From: Rutpela maculata | Taxonomy: Eukaryota > Arthropoda > Insecta > Coleoptera > Cerambycidae | Assembly (NCBI GenBank): GCA_936432065.2 | Contig: OW386285.2 | Coordinates: 180,722,890-180,786,889, forward strand | DNA length: 64,000 nt | Direction: 5' to 3' | The notes under the pieces: model-generated | The model's input: only the letters and a program-made list of their open reading frames with translations | What the model was told of the DNA's origin: nothing | Database searches by the model: none | Part shown: positions 44,748-56,199 of the stretch, one piece after another | Numbering within the stretch: the first letter of the stretch is position 1 | Layout: every line of letters starts with the position of its first letter | Made by a program: the position numbers and the translations under genes

Positions 44748-45538
44748 CGTAAACGAAGAAAAACGTGTTTTTTTGACAATCTTTATAACTACAGAAATTC
44801 CACAAAAAATGGTTTATACTTTTTTGAGGCGCATTGTTTTAGTCACTGGTTTATAGGACAAAGAGCTATTTCTCAAATTTTTTATATCTCACTTATTTTG
44901 TAAATACCGATTTTTTCTAAAACCTGTAATATTGACGTTGTGCCTTATTGTGCTTTGTAAGTGCCGACCGTGGTAGGTTATTTTAATACCTTGTTAAAAT
45001 TAGAACAATAAGTAAATTTTTTTGCAAGGTAATCAGTGGAGTACCTAAAATCGGTACACGTTTACGGATTGGGGGACCGTTTTTGTGTTTTCTATATCAA
45101 AATATAAACAGAACCCCACTTTATCTCCGGAACGGTTAAAAATATCAAATTGAAATTTATCACTAAACCTGTAGATACAAATTTTTTTTTTCAAATTTTG
45201 TTGATGTATTTTTCATACCAAAAATACAAAAATATGCGAAAAATTGTATGTCGTTTTAATGGCATTAAATAGAATCTAAATATCTATTTATTTATTTTTA
45301 TAAGCACTATTATTATATAAAATGTCAACTAAAGAAAAAGGAAAGAACCAAACTTTTTATTATTAACTGATAGTACAGTAAGTGAAGCAGTAAAAATGGT
45401 AAAATTCCCGGCCCGAAAACGATGAAAGGAATTTCCTTAATTTTTTTTTGCAATATGCTTTATAAAATACGTACATCAAAATCTATATTGTCGCATTACC
45501 TGCTTTTTATTTTTAAAGGTGGAAACTAATTCTAAAAA

Positions 45539-45772
45539 CTGAAAAATTAATAATTCTTCTAATTTTTAAATAAATAAACGAAAATCAATATATTTATGTT
45601 TTTAAGGTCGCTGAATATGATAATGAGGTCAAAACATAGGAAAGACGGAAATATTAAGTGTTGAAACCACCCTTAAATACTGAAAAATTAATAATTCTTC
45701 TGTTACAAATAAATTCACGAAAATCCATATACTTAACGTTTTTTCGATCGCTGAATAAGATTATGTGGTCTA
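45539..45772 (+). repeat. Tandem pair, about 139 bp period
   Basis: CTGAAAAATTAATAATTCTT at 45539 and 45677 each start about 95 bp of shared text (ACGAAAATC-ATAT, TCGCTGAATA, ATG-GGTC). Confidence 0.6.
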
Positions 45773-46385
45773 AATTTGTCTAATTTTATTAAAAAGTAAC
45801 AATAATTGTTACAGACTGCTAGTTCACAAGTTCAAAGCAGTGTTAATTCTTGACAGAGCTCGTAAAAATATGAGTGAGAGCTCATTGGATTCGGAACGAC
45901 ATCTAGAAAAATGTGCAAAAGTTTCAAACTCGCACATAAACAACTGCAAAAGTTGAAAACAAATGAACATTGAAAAAATAACGAGTTTCGTTTTTTGCAA
46001 ATAACTCGAAAACTATTAATATTTAAGAAAATTTAATGAACGGTTCTTAAAGAGGAAGAAATTTCCAAAAAAAAGTCACGACTACCGAAACTCTATCTCT
46101 ATTATTAATAATTTTAATTGAATGTTGAAAATAGAGCTCCGCGCGGTGAACACTAAGCCGTTGCGACGCTCTGAAACCGGCCGTAAAAAGTAAAAATATT
46201 TTTTTATGTTATCAGATATTAATTTAAAATTTTTAATAAATTATGATATTATTTAGACACTTAAAGGAACAATATCCCGTTGGAAAAATTTTTTCACCGA
46301 TTTTTCATTAAATGAGCCTATTGTTAATTAACAAATTTTTTTAGAGTTTGCATTTATGTTTCAAGTCGGATAATTATTTAACAAG
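45773..46385. other. No gene seen
   Basis: AT-rich, no repeat partner recognised. Confidence 0.3.
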
Positions 46386-46389
46386 TTGA

Positions 46390-47690
46390 GTATCACTTGT
46401 ATTGTTTGAATGATATTTAGTAAGGATAAGATTTAACAACCAATAAATATTAAACACAATTTGGTTTATTACCAACTAGTAAAAAAATTATAAACTACAA
46501 ATATTACACTCCCGATGATAGTCACATTGAGCAGCACTAAATAATTGTTTTCAGATTTGTCAACTTAAATAATGTTACAAAGAAAATTGAAATTAGGCAA
46601 CATTTTAAAAAAGCAACGGATCGATCAGACTGAGTTAGAATGATCTGGATTCGTTCAAAATGTATTTTGTAATATAAATTTAAATATATACGATTTGCAA
46701 GATTATGACAACGGAACAAATATGCGTAGTGAGCACAGTGAGGGCTGTGACAGAAAATCTTAGAAATAAATCCTAGAGCATGTTAAGCACATGTTAAGTA
46801 CAATGTTCTGCACATAGTTTAAATCTATTGCCAAACGATGCTGCAGATCGTTCTTTCAAAGCAACCTTTTTTTAACTAAACTACTGGCTAATTGAAACGG
46901 ACCAAGCGAATAGATATCAATATGTGATTTTCAGGATTTGAGGGATAATTCATTTGCGAAAAGGTGAGTTTTGTCTAATTCTTTTATTTTGAAGCGTGTT
47001 ACTTTTTACAGGGTGTAAAAGAAGAGCGTGTTTTTTTGACAAACTTTATAACTACCGAGATTCGTAGAGATTCCACAAAAAATGTTTTATATTTTTTTGA
47101 TGCAATTTTTTTCAGTCACTGGTGTATTGTAAGAAACGATTTCTCAATTTTTTTATATCTCACTTATTTTGTAAGATGCCGATTTTTTTTCTAAAAACCT
47201 GTAATTTTTTAATTTTTTTAACGTTATGTCTTATTGTGCTTTGTAAGAGCCGATCATTGTAGGTTATTATAATACCTTATAATAGCTCCTTTAATATCAT
47301 AATAAAAAGTAAATCTTTGTATGGTAATCAGTGGAGTATCCAAAATTGGTATATGTTTACGGATTGGGGAATCGTTTTTGGGCTTTTACATTAAAATATA
47401 AAAAAATATAAAAAACAGAAACCCATTTATCTCCGGAACAATTACAGATATCAAGCTACAATTTGGCATATCTATGAAGGGACTAACTAAAATGGCTTTA
47501 CCTGTAGATACATTTTTTGCCAAATTTTGTTGATTTAATTTTCACACCAAAAATACAAAAGTGTACGAAAAATTGTATGTCTTTATAATACAATTAAATA
47601 TAATCTAAATATTTATTTATCTATTTTTATATGCACTATTATTATATAAAATGTCAACTAAAGAAAAAGGGAAGAACCATACTTTTCATT
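46390..47690 (+). repeat. Duplicated block C, copy 2
   Basis: The counterpart of 43100-45360 without the insertion. Both copies end with AAAATGTCAACTAAAGAAAA at 45320 and 47650. The spacing and divergence suggest an old segmental or tandem duplication, or two insertions of one element. Confidence 0.7.
46698..46870 (+). pseudogene. hAT transposase remnant (TTF/ZMYM1-like), copy 2
   Basis: It reads QDYDNGTNMRSEHSEGCDR, then a shift, then VQCSAHSLNLLPNDAADRSF. CSAHSLNLLPNDAA is closer to the family pattern than copy 1, while copy 1 keeps the linking frame. Both are dead fragments. Confidence 0.7.
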
Positions 47691-47749
47691 ATTAATGGAG
47701 CAATAATAGTTAAATGTATATTAGCGAGAAAAATTATATGTATTCACCA

Positions 47750-48175
47750 TGAACTGAAAGTACAAAAAAATGCACTTATTATTTTAAAGGAACGGCATAA
47801 GGTATTATAATAATCTACAACGATCGGCTGTTATGAAAACCAATGAGGCCTAATGGCAAAAAGATATTTATTTGTTTTAAACTAGTGACCAAAAAAAAAA
47901 ATGCCATCAAAATAATATTAAATAATGTTTGTTAAATCTCGGTAGTTATAAAATTTGGTTAAAAAAGCACGCTTTTCTTTCACACCCTGTAAACAGTAAC
48001 GTGCTTCAAAATAAAAGAAATGAACAAAACCAGCTGTTTCACAAATAAATAATCTCTTAAATTCTGAAAACCACATATCGATATCTATTCTCTTTCTCAA
48101 AAAACGTCGATTTAAATTCAACCTAAAAATTTGCTTGGTCCCTTTCAATTGGCCAGCGGTTCAAGAACTATAAAT
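47750..48175 (-). repeat. Inverted partial copy of block C
   Basis: The reverse complement of part of block C (about 46870-47290), including CACAAAGCACAATAAG-type words lost or altered, TCGGTAGTTATAAA, CAGCTGTTTCACAAATAAAT and TTTCTCAAAAAACGTCGATT. It forms an inverted pair with copy 2 around the 47690-47750 junction. Confidence 0.65.
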
Positions 48176-48284
48176 ATTTTTGTTGGTCACTGGCCGCTAA
48201 CGCTGTACGCAAATTGATACAACGTTGCCAGTAACCTGAGGGGACGGCGAATGCGTAATATCTGTAGTCCGCCTTATACTAGTT

Positions 48285-48559
48285 AGAGGTGACTTCGTGT
48301 TGACCATTCCTATTTGGTACGGCGACACTAGCGCTGGTGATATACACTCGAACTAAAACTCAAAATTGTAGGTACCAGATGTATGAAGTGACCTCAGAAC
48401 TATTTTTCGCTAAGTAACTTAGGATGACATCTGGATTCATTTTACATCGAAATTAAGGCAAAACGTTGTCGCCTCAGCTTTATGAGGTCACAACGTCATA
48501 TATGAGGTCACAGCGTGTTTAGTATATCTATTCTTGAGGTGACAACGTAGTGTTTATAA

Positions 48560-48560
<1 letters not shown>
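48285..48560. repeat. Cluster of TGAGGTGACAACGT-like words
   Basis: At least six copies in both orientations: GAGGTGACTTCGT near 48287, GAAGTGACCTCA near 48384, ACGTTGTCGCCTCA near 48463, TGAGGTCACAACGT near 48483, TGAGGTCACAGCGT near 48502 and TGAGGTGACAACGT near 48535. The function is unknown; it looks like the subterminal part of an element. Confidence 0.55.

Positions 48561-48561
<1 letters not shown>

Positions 48562-48643
<82 letters not shown>
48562..48643. repeat. (TA)n microsatellite
   Basis: About 82 bp of pure TA. Confidence 0.95.
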
Positions 48644-48646
<3 letters not shown>

Positions 48647-48649
48647 GAA

Positions 48650-49740
48650 AATCATCAAGCAAAGAAATTAAAATGATTTGAGATGTACTTTTTTTGAATT
48701 CACGTTACTACATCTTAATAAACCATAAAAATCATGAAGTGTACATACTTTTTAACAGTTTTAAATGAACAAACACTCCTATTAGGCGAGTCTGCCTGGG
48801 ATTTTTCCCAAAAATTTTCTATACCATTTGAGTTACACACAAATTCTTATAGGAAAAATTCCGCTGAACAAGATTTTCTTATGAAAAAATTTCCTAAACC
48901 GCGAGCTTCTTGGTCAAATACTTAATTGTTTAAACAAAATTTTTTTCGTTTTTATTTAATACAATGAAAACGGTTTGACGGATCCGAAAAAATCTTGATT
49001 CAATCGAAAGATATTTTCAATACGCGTCGTTTGGCACAACTCATTTTGTCAACCCGTTCATTTGTTATAGCCAAAATAAATTTCTTAATTAACAAATTGA
49101 TTACTCCGAAACTAATGAGGTCAGGATATTGTTTTTTTTCAAAAAACATGCCTTTTATACCAAAGAATATACCATACTTTTTTGGCCCGATATCTTCAAT
49201 ACTTTTTGATTGTTTTAACAATTGGCATAATTTGTTAATTAGCAAATAACTTTTTTTTCGAAAGTTTGATCGACTTCAAACCAACTTTAAAAGATAAGTG
49301 TATTGATGTCGGGTATAACCCCCATAGAAGTCTGCACGAATGCAACTTTTTGTTTTTGTTTATTTAAAGTTTAAATTAATTTTGCAAATTAACAAATGGG
49401 ATATCTCGGCTCTGGGCAAGCGGCATTTTTACGATGATGTCACGGTAACATTTTTGCAATAATTTAAGATGTCGGCATTTTTAGTTAAAAGATTGGTAAA
49501 TGTTTACGACATCTACTGATCGTATTTTGCCATTTCTTTATGGGTGACATGTAGTAGTTATTATTGGAAGTATTTTATGAGTACTTAATGAAATATTGTG
49601 TAAATAGCAAATAGTCCTACCATCTTACGGGAATGTAGAGCGAAAAGGGGTGCTTGGTGGGTAAAAGGATGTACCTAGTTAACAAGGGAGAGATGTATTG
49701 TTTCATTTTTGTTGCACTTAAGGTCGTTTGGCGAAAGTTA
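48650..49740. other. No gene seen
   Basis: The frames at 48734-48925 and 48995-49249 are short, overlap opposite-strand frames and show no known motif. Confidence 0.35.
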
Positions 49741-49749
49741 TTGTTTGAG

Positions 49750-49908
49750 CATTCCTAGGAGGGCAAAAGATGCATTGTATATGAATAATTTTAAGCGTTT
49801 GTTTTTGGTTTTCCAAAAATTTTTGGAAAACTAAAAACATACGCTCAAAATTATTCATCTACAATCCATTTTTTGCAATATTCAAAAATGATTCTTGCCC
49901 TCCTCTCG
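49750..49908. mobile_element. Hairpin element, about 160 bp
   Basis: The outer pair is TAGGAGGGCAA and TTGCCCTCCTC. The inner, near-perfect pair is AATAATTTTAAGCGTTTGTT...GGTTTTCC and its complement, around an AAAAATTTTT tip at about 49820. Confidence 0.65.
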
Positions 49909-50505
49909 GTCTTCCGATTCGCCCGTTGAAATGCAAATACCATTTCAAAATCAGAGGGACAAAAATCACGAGACGTTAATTTGTCCAATTAAGTAGTACC
50001 AACGTTTGCGCATGTGCATAAAATTTGACAGCTGAGCTGATATGGTTATTGTTGTTATTTCTATCGAAGAGCTGTAAAAAAATTCGAAATGCCCGAAGTA
50101 GTATTTTGTCCTTGCCCTAAATAATATTATTTAGAGCAAGGAAAATTTCCATAATAAGCACAACAGTTCAGCTAGAAACGATTACTATAACGTCTATGAA
50201 CACATCTATGCAAAAAAAATTGAATAAATTCCATAATCTATGCGAGAGTTCTCTAAGGTTGTTATGTTGGAAGAGTTCGAGTTGGGTCCCGTGTCTAGCA
50301 GGTATATTTATTTATGGTTCAATTGGGTCCGACCTAGGTCCTAATTGGGTCCCCGTAAATATTAAAATAATTGGTTAAAACTGAATTTTATTACAACATT
50401 GTTGCCGCTGTAGGATAGACATTTTTTTCTAAATTTTATGGTACTCAGGTGATAAATTAGTTTATTTGCTATTGTCTCAAATTTGTCAGTTGTTGGAAAA
50501 TAAAA

Positions 50506-50830
50506 GAAAATGTTCCTTGCCCTTCTTGCAAGCAAGAAACAAAGCCACGTCAAACTAATGACAAACAATTTTACAACTCCCCTATTCTCTTTTTACGTTG
50601 AACACAATGGAAAATGAAAGAAAATGTTCCTTGCCCTTCTTGCAAGCAAGACACAAAACCACGTCAAACTAATGACAAACGATTTTATTACTCCCCTATT
50701 CTCTTTTTACGTTGGGTTGAACACAATGGAAAATGAAAGAAAATGTTCCTTGCCCTTCTTGCAAGCAAGACACAAAACCACGTCAAACGAATGATAAACG
50801 ATTTTACTACTTCCCTATTCTCTTAGTACT
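50506..50830 (+). repeat. Three tandem copies of a 114-119 bp unit
   Basis: GAAAATGTTCCTTGCCCTTC starts at 50506, 50620 and 50739. The copies are over 90% alike by eye and include CAAGCAAGACACAAA, CACGTCAAAC and TCCCCTATTCTCT. A recent local tandem duplication. Confidence 0.9.
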
Positions 50831-51821
50831 GTTTTTATAGGTTATAAAGAATGGGCTCATTTAGCATTATTTTTTTATTACATTTTCTGATAGATCTATT
50901 AATTTTAGAGCGAAATGCAAGAAAAAATAATTTTCTAGGGTCTCTATATATAGGCTTCAAAATTAATCAAGAACATATCAACACGTGGCGCTTTCGTGTT
51001 ATAGCTGTGTGACGTCAATGTCTCTATCGCATCGGGAGACGTAGATGTGACCCGCTTGCCTAGTAGTCTAAGATCCGGCATAAGAAATTAATACCCTCAT
51101 CTCTTATTCAGATAAGAAATAGTTTATATAAAAGATAACATGTAGGTTAATAGAAAAATGCCAAAAATGTCAATTTTGATTCGTTCGTGTCGAGCCGAAT
51201 TTTCGAATTTCGGCGTGCGATTTACGATGCGGATCAACTACAAGTCTTCCTCTTTCCGTATCGACATGGTACGGGCGTCGCAGTATCGTATTTTTGATAA
51301 TATGAGTATATTTAGATGTCGGGTTTTCGACGAAAATTTCTAGGTACTGTACTATAATACTAACACTGACATTCTATTGCGGTGGGCAAGGTTATTACGT
51401 AAGCGAGGTAGGACTGTGGAGACATTTACGTCAGCGATTCGACCGCCTCAGCTTATGAATTAGATTTTAAAGCAGTATATTTCTGGAACTACAATATCAG
51501 ATCGAGCTCAAATTTTCAGTGTAATAATTATTTGATGACTCGTTTGATGATTACTTCGCACAATTGTAATAAAAAGTGCAATATTAAATTTGACTAAATG
51601 ACCCATTCAATAAAATTTTTAATTTGTATAGGTAATTTTTTTGTACTCCTACATACGTCTCCTACATACATACGTCCCTATATTTTGTTAGCAATTTGAA
51701 AGTGCGGCAACAAAGCCAAATTTTTTCAATTTTCAACATATCTTCTTCAGGACCCAATTCAGCCCACACATTTTAAAGGCAGATAAGTGGATATGGTTTG
51801 GGACCCAACTCGGATACGTCC

Positions 51822-51898
51822 GTTATGTTCCTTTATTTTTTTTTATTACTGAAATGCATAATGCTTTTCAGTAATAAAAAAAAATAAAGGAACATAAC
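51822..51898. mobile_element. 77 bp perfect hairpin
   Basis: The arm GTTATGTTCCTTTATTTTTT runs on to ATTACTGAAA and is matched exactly by its complement after a short GCATAATGC-like tip. It interrupts the right end of the 1.7 kb element. Confidence 0.75.
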
Positions 51899-51970
51899 AC
51901 AACCTTAACCTAACCTAACCTTAGAGAGCTCGCGCATAAATCATACATTTTTCATGAATTTTTTTTTCCG

Positions 51971-51975
<5 letters not shown>

Positions 51976-52010
<35 letters not shown>
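51976..52010. repeat. (TA)n microsatellite
   Basis: About 34 bp of TA. Confidence 0.9.
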
Positions 52011-52011
<1 letters not shown>

Positions 52012-52157
52012 AATAACTAATTTGATATAGACGCAAGTCTTAACAATGACCACAATTACACACGTGCGCAAACGTTTGAACTAATTGGACAAATTAATGT
52101 CTCGACAAAAATCACCTACCGATTTTGCTCGATACCTTAGACACAACTTTAAAGCGA

Positions 52158-52556
52158 GGATAGGCCAGTCCAACACGCTGTCACTTTGCTTTGTTTGTAC
52201 TACAGCAGCCATCTTTTGTTGGTAAGTTAGGGTTTTCGACAGGCCTAAAGGGCACCATACACGTTCAGTAGTCTCATTACCTGAATTTTCGCATTTTTTC
52301 AATCATACTTAATTCAATAATTATAGCTAGATATACTTTTTTTTTAAATAATGGACATGTAAGGTGTGAAAACTAATGACAGGGAATGATGGGGAAATTT
52401 TTAGTAATGATGTTTCTGTAATGATCTGCTGGAATGACATTATTGCTGAACGTGTTTGGTGCCCTTTAGGCCTGACAAAAACACTAACTTACCAACAAAA
52501 GATGGCTGCTGTAGTACAAACAAAGCAGAGTGACAGCGTGTTGGACTGGCCTATAC
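52158..52556. mobile_element. 400 bp palindrome, arms about 120 bp
   Basis: The left arm starts AGGCCAGTCCAACACGCTGT and includes CAGCAGCCATCTTTTGTTGG. The right arm is its complement ending ACAGCGTGTTGGACTGGCCT. The loop is 52281-52436. Both arms translate to similar short peptides only because they are the same DNA inverted. Confidence 0.75.
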
Positions 52557-52920
52557 ACATACGCAGTAGTTTGACAGTTTGATGAATTTTCATTCCATTG
52601 TTTATAGAGTTTTGAATAATTTACTGTTTTTTTTATGAAAAGGCAATTTATTGGTACGTAAAAGATGCATTATTCTGAGGAACACCTATTACATTCTGAA
52701 CATGAGATCGAAGTTGGTCGAAATTAATGGTTTTTTAGTGTTTACAGTGACGGAGAGTGTGTTATGGTGGAAAATTTCATTTTTTTTTTTTATAAACTAT
52801 GCATTTGCACCGAAAACTGACTTCAGTTTAGTGTTCTACGACCCCAAATTAGTGTACCCTGAAAAAATTTCGCAAAAATTCCGATGTTCCACTACAATGC
52901 AGAATTACCTTTGATCTTAT

Positions 52921-53610
52921 TCCGTTAAAGGGTTGGCAAGGAGTGGAAGTTGTGATTTCTTAAGGTCTGGTTTCCTCGAACATTCGGTCGCGGAAAACCG
53001 ACAGTCTGTCCACCGCCGCGATAAGGCGATTTTTTTCAACATGAGAATTTAAATAAGGCTGGTTTGCTGGAGTTCGTTCAGCAAAGCGGCTCCGCAGCGC
53101 ACAACCGACACTTCTCCATCCGAATCTGTTGAGTTTGATTACAGCCGAAACGTTCAGCTGAACTGACAGTGTGCAGATCTATTTTGGTGTGTGTTTATTC
53201 TAAAATATATCTCCAATATCAATTTAGACAATCAGTAAAATAAAAATACCATACAAATGTCATTTCATCGTCAAATAATCTTCTCTCTACAGTATTATTA
53301 GAAGCGCCCTCCGAATTCCAGCACGAAAATAAGTTATTCACTGACTTATTTGTAGCTTAGCAAGCCACCAATATGATCTCTCCTCTCATTCTTCTTCCAA
53401 CAATAAAAATGCAATTAATTAATTGGGCTCTGATAGGTCAAAATGCAAACGCACAAGCCAACAGACGAGAAAAAACTGGACGAACTACAAATTTCTAGCA
53501 AACCATGTAGGACAGAAATCGCCGTCCTCGGAGGTCGACAGACGGTCGGTTTTCCGCGACAGAATGTTCGAGGAAATCAGACCTTTAGGCAGCAGTTTTT
53601 TTACTAGCAT
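52921..53610 (+). repeat. Family A end fragment split by a MITE
   Basis: CCGTTAAAGGGTTGGCAAGG and GTGGAAGTTGTGATTTC precede, and GGCAGCAGTTTTTTTA follows, the element at 52963-53584. Joined, the flanks restore the GTGATTCCTTAGGCAGC end of family A. Confidence 0.65.
52963..53584. mobile_element. 622 bp Harbinger-like MITE with TTA duplication
   Basis: The terminal inverted repeats are about 51 bp with four mismatches. They begin AGGTCTGRTTTCCTCGAACA and include GTCGCGGAAAACCGAC. TTA lies on both sides (52960-52962 and 53585-53587), the 3 bp signature of PIF/Harbinger insertions. The interior has no transposase. Confidence 0.8.
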
Positions 53611-54571
53611 CGGAATTCGTAGGCATTGGCAGTTAAGACACAACCTCGCAACCTCGGACTCAATATAGGTTCAGAAATAAAAACGTATTGGAAAGCGATA
53701 AAAAATAATCGTCGAGGGGTAACTCACGAGGCAATATTTCGTCCCTCACCATTGGCGATCTAGTGTTAATCAGTGGTGGTATAAGGCAATGAGTGGCGAT
53801 ATGTAGTTGTAAAGCGGCAATATTGGTTATATCGTGGCAATACGTGGTTGTATACTGGTGATCCGTGGATATCTGGAGGTGATATCTGTGGCTGTAAAGT
53901 GGCGATCTGAGGCAGTACGTGGTAATCCCCGACAACATCGGACTAGTTCGTAAACCTTCGACAGCAATCGTATCGTCACTTGAGACCGGCGCAACCGCAC
54001 TTGTTAACCCACCACTCCAGTTCATTGCTTAAGAACAATACAGTGCTGTGTGCCAATTGTGTGAACTTTGGAACCAACAAAGCAAAAATAGGCGCCCTAT
54101 GCAATTGGTACACTTTACAAGGAATCAGTATCTCCTAACACGGGACACTGGAACAATACCGGTGGAATTGACTGAAACATTGCTATTTTGTATTTCAAGT
54201 CATGCTGTTCAAAAGTTCTTATCAGATAGAGCCGATCCTATGGACAGTTTTTGAGATACAGCTTGTCAAAGTTAGGTAATTTGCGCCATTTAAGACAATC
54301 AAAGATATTTTTACTCCTAAACTATTAACTTTAGCAAAAAATTGCGATGGTCGAAATATTTTTGCTCAAGTCCAATAAAGCTAAAGAATTATTTTCAGAA
54401 TTCTTTATGAACTTTTAGATTAAGTAAAATATATGTCATATTTTGGCATGCTTCGGTGAAATTGAAACTTTGCTATTTTGTAGTTAAAGCCGTGCCGATC
54501 AAAAATTGCTATTTTGCTGAGTCGATGCTATGAGTGGTTTTCGCGCCAGGAGTGATTGAAGGTCCTAACAA

Positions 54572-54960
54572 AGAGGTAACGGATAATCTATGTACGACGT
54601 ACGTGTTTATGAATGGCTTCCAGCGTGTTTGTGTACGTGCACAAAAAATGTAATGTAATGTAATAAGCTTGTATTATTGTCAATGTGCTTATAAAGTCGC
54701 GTTCCTGTAAATCAAAAGGTTTCTGAAATATAAAATAATAATCAGTTTTTGGGTGCCATTTTCAAAGGGCCGTAGCTCAAGGTATTTACGGACATACCGT
54801 TGCATGTAAAATATGCACCAGAAGTTTGCCATCGATATCTCCGGAAAATTCTGTATACACTGGCACATACATACACACAAACACACGCACGAACGCACAC
54901 AAACACGCTGGAAGCCATTCTTGAACACGTACAACGTACATATAGATTACTCGTTACCTC
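54572..54960. repeat. Hairpin 1 of the chain
   Basis: GAGGTAACGGATAATCTATG...GAATGGCTTCCAGCGTGTTTGTG at the left; the complement, CACAAACACGCTGGAAGCCATTC...GTTACCTC, at the right. The loop of about 230 bp has (AC)-rich sequence at 54865-54905. Confidence 0.75.
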
Positions 54961-54972
54961 ATTCTTATTTAT

Positions 54973-55461
54973 AGTCCACAGTACATCGCCCCTTTTTTTT
55001 AATGATTAGTAACAGGCTGAATTTTCGTGAGTAGCTTCGTTTTGACGAGACGCCCAACTTTTCTCTCTGGGAAAATTCCCGATAGTGGTAGCTAATAGCA
55101 AAAATTATTTTTTCTATTTCACAGGAATTAGACAATTCGACAACCTGTCAAATTATTTGGGCAATATATTTTTCATTCGTTAAACGTTTGTTAAAGAGTT
55201 TGTTTTTCGATTGGCTTGGTTACGTTTGCGCGAGTTAATAATAAAAAGCCCACAACAACATATTATTGCCAAAATAATTTGACAGGTTGTCGAATTGTTT
55301 AATTCGTGTGAAACAGAAAAAATAATTTTTGCTATTAGCTACCACTACCGAGAATTTTCGCAGAGAGAAAAGTTGGGCTTCTCGTCAAAACGAAGCTACT
55401 CACGAAAATTCAGCCTGTTACTAATCATTAAAAAAAAGGGCAATGTACTGTGGACTATTAC
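54973..55461. repeat. Hairpin 2 of the chain, arms about 200 bp
   Basis: It starts TAGTCCACAGTACATCGCCC and ends with the complement. The arms include AGTAGCTTCGTTTTGACGAG and ACAATTCGACAACCTGTCAA. They are nearly identical. Confidence 0.85.
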
Positions 55462-55469
55462 CTTTAAGC

Positions 55470-56005
55470 ACTTTGTAGACTGACGGTACATGACCAGTCA
55501 GGTGCAACGTTTTCAAAATGCATGCCAATCATATATATGAATGAAATTACCATGAATATGCCAGAAACGCAAATTTTATGGAATCGTCGCGTGCAGAAGG
55601 GTGTCCAAATTTTTTTGGTTTTTTTGTGTTTTTTTGATTTTAAAATGGATGCCAATAGAGCCAAACGAAAAGCCGTGAAAAAAAATCCAAAATCAAAATC
55701 ATCCAAAGTCAAGAATATCAAAAAATTTTACCATTTAATGTGCGCATCAAAATTTGTTTTGCGCGCGGAAACTGCATGCCAATGAATTTCCGCTGGATTC
55801 TTTTTCACGGCTTTTCGTTGGGCACTATTGGCATCCATTTTAAAATAAAAAAAAAACAAAAAAAATCGATTTGCACACCCTTCTGCACGCCACGACTACC
55901 TAAAATTTGCGTTTCTGGCATATTCATGGTAATTTCATTCATATATATGATTGGCATGCATTTTAAAAACGTTGCACCTGACTGGTCATGTACCGCCAGT
56001 CTATT
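55470..56005. repeat. Hairpin 3 of the chain, arms about 215 bp
   Basis: TAGACTGACGGTACATGACC at the left and its complement at the right. The arms include CATATTCATGGTAATTTCAT and TTGGCATCCATTTTAAAAT (as read on the right). The open frames of 70-100 codons on both strands lie in these arms and differ between arms by shifts, so they are not genes. Confidence 0.85.
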
Positions 56006-56199
56006 AAGCGAAATCACTCATAGGATCGACTCGGTGCAATAGGAATTTTTGATCAGCATGACTTCAACTATAAAATAGCAAAGTTTCAGCCAATTCCACC
56101 GAAGCATGCCGAAATATGACATATTGACATTTTCCTGATTTTACTGATATTATGAAGACATCTATCATAAATTGCACAGATCTGCGAGGTTTTGTTGTT

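Larger units (their letters stand above)
43100..45360 (+). repeat. Duplicated block C, copy 1, interrupted
   Basis: The parts 43100-43800 and 44750-45360 match, in the same order and orientation, 46390-46990 and 47025-47690. About 940 bp between them, including the inverted-repeat element 43871-44747, is missing from copy 2. The block holds a hAT transposase remnant. Confidence 0.7.
50241..51937. mobile_element. 1.7 kb element with TTGGGTCC-bearing inverted ends
   Basis: The left end, 50241-50290, reads TGCGAGAGTTCTCTAAGG, then TTGTTATGTT and GAGTTGGGTCCC. The right end carries the complements in reverse order, GGGACCCAACTC at 51800-51811, AACATAAC and CCTTAGAGAGCTCGCGCA at 51920-51937, but it is split by a hairpin at 51822-51898 and a short AACCT repeat. 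Extra ATTGGGTCC copies lie just inside at 50320, 50342 and 51751. The interior holds a tandem array and no recognised protein. Confidence 0.55.

Noticed and set aside
45320..45360. ATGTCAACTAAAGAAAAAGG as a start of a gene (also at 47651)
   Set aside because: The frame closes within a dozen codons in both copies; it is just the end of the duplicated block.
50506..50830. CRISPR-like array
   Set aside because: Three near-identical 114-119 bp units without variable spacers in a eukaryotic sequence; this is a simple tandem duplication.
52081..52582. Two similar peptides with TYQQKMAAVVQTKQSDSVL on opposite strands
   Set aside because: They are the two arms of one palindrome read in opposite directions, with different upstream and downstream sequence and no family I recognise. 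The similarity is not evidence of selection on protein.
55464..56042. Overlapping frames of 70-100 codons on both strands
   Set aside because: They lie in hairpin arms; the frames are low complexity and not maintained between arms.
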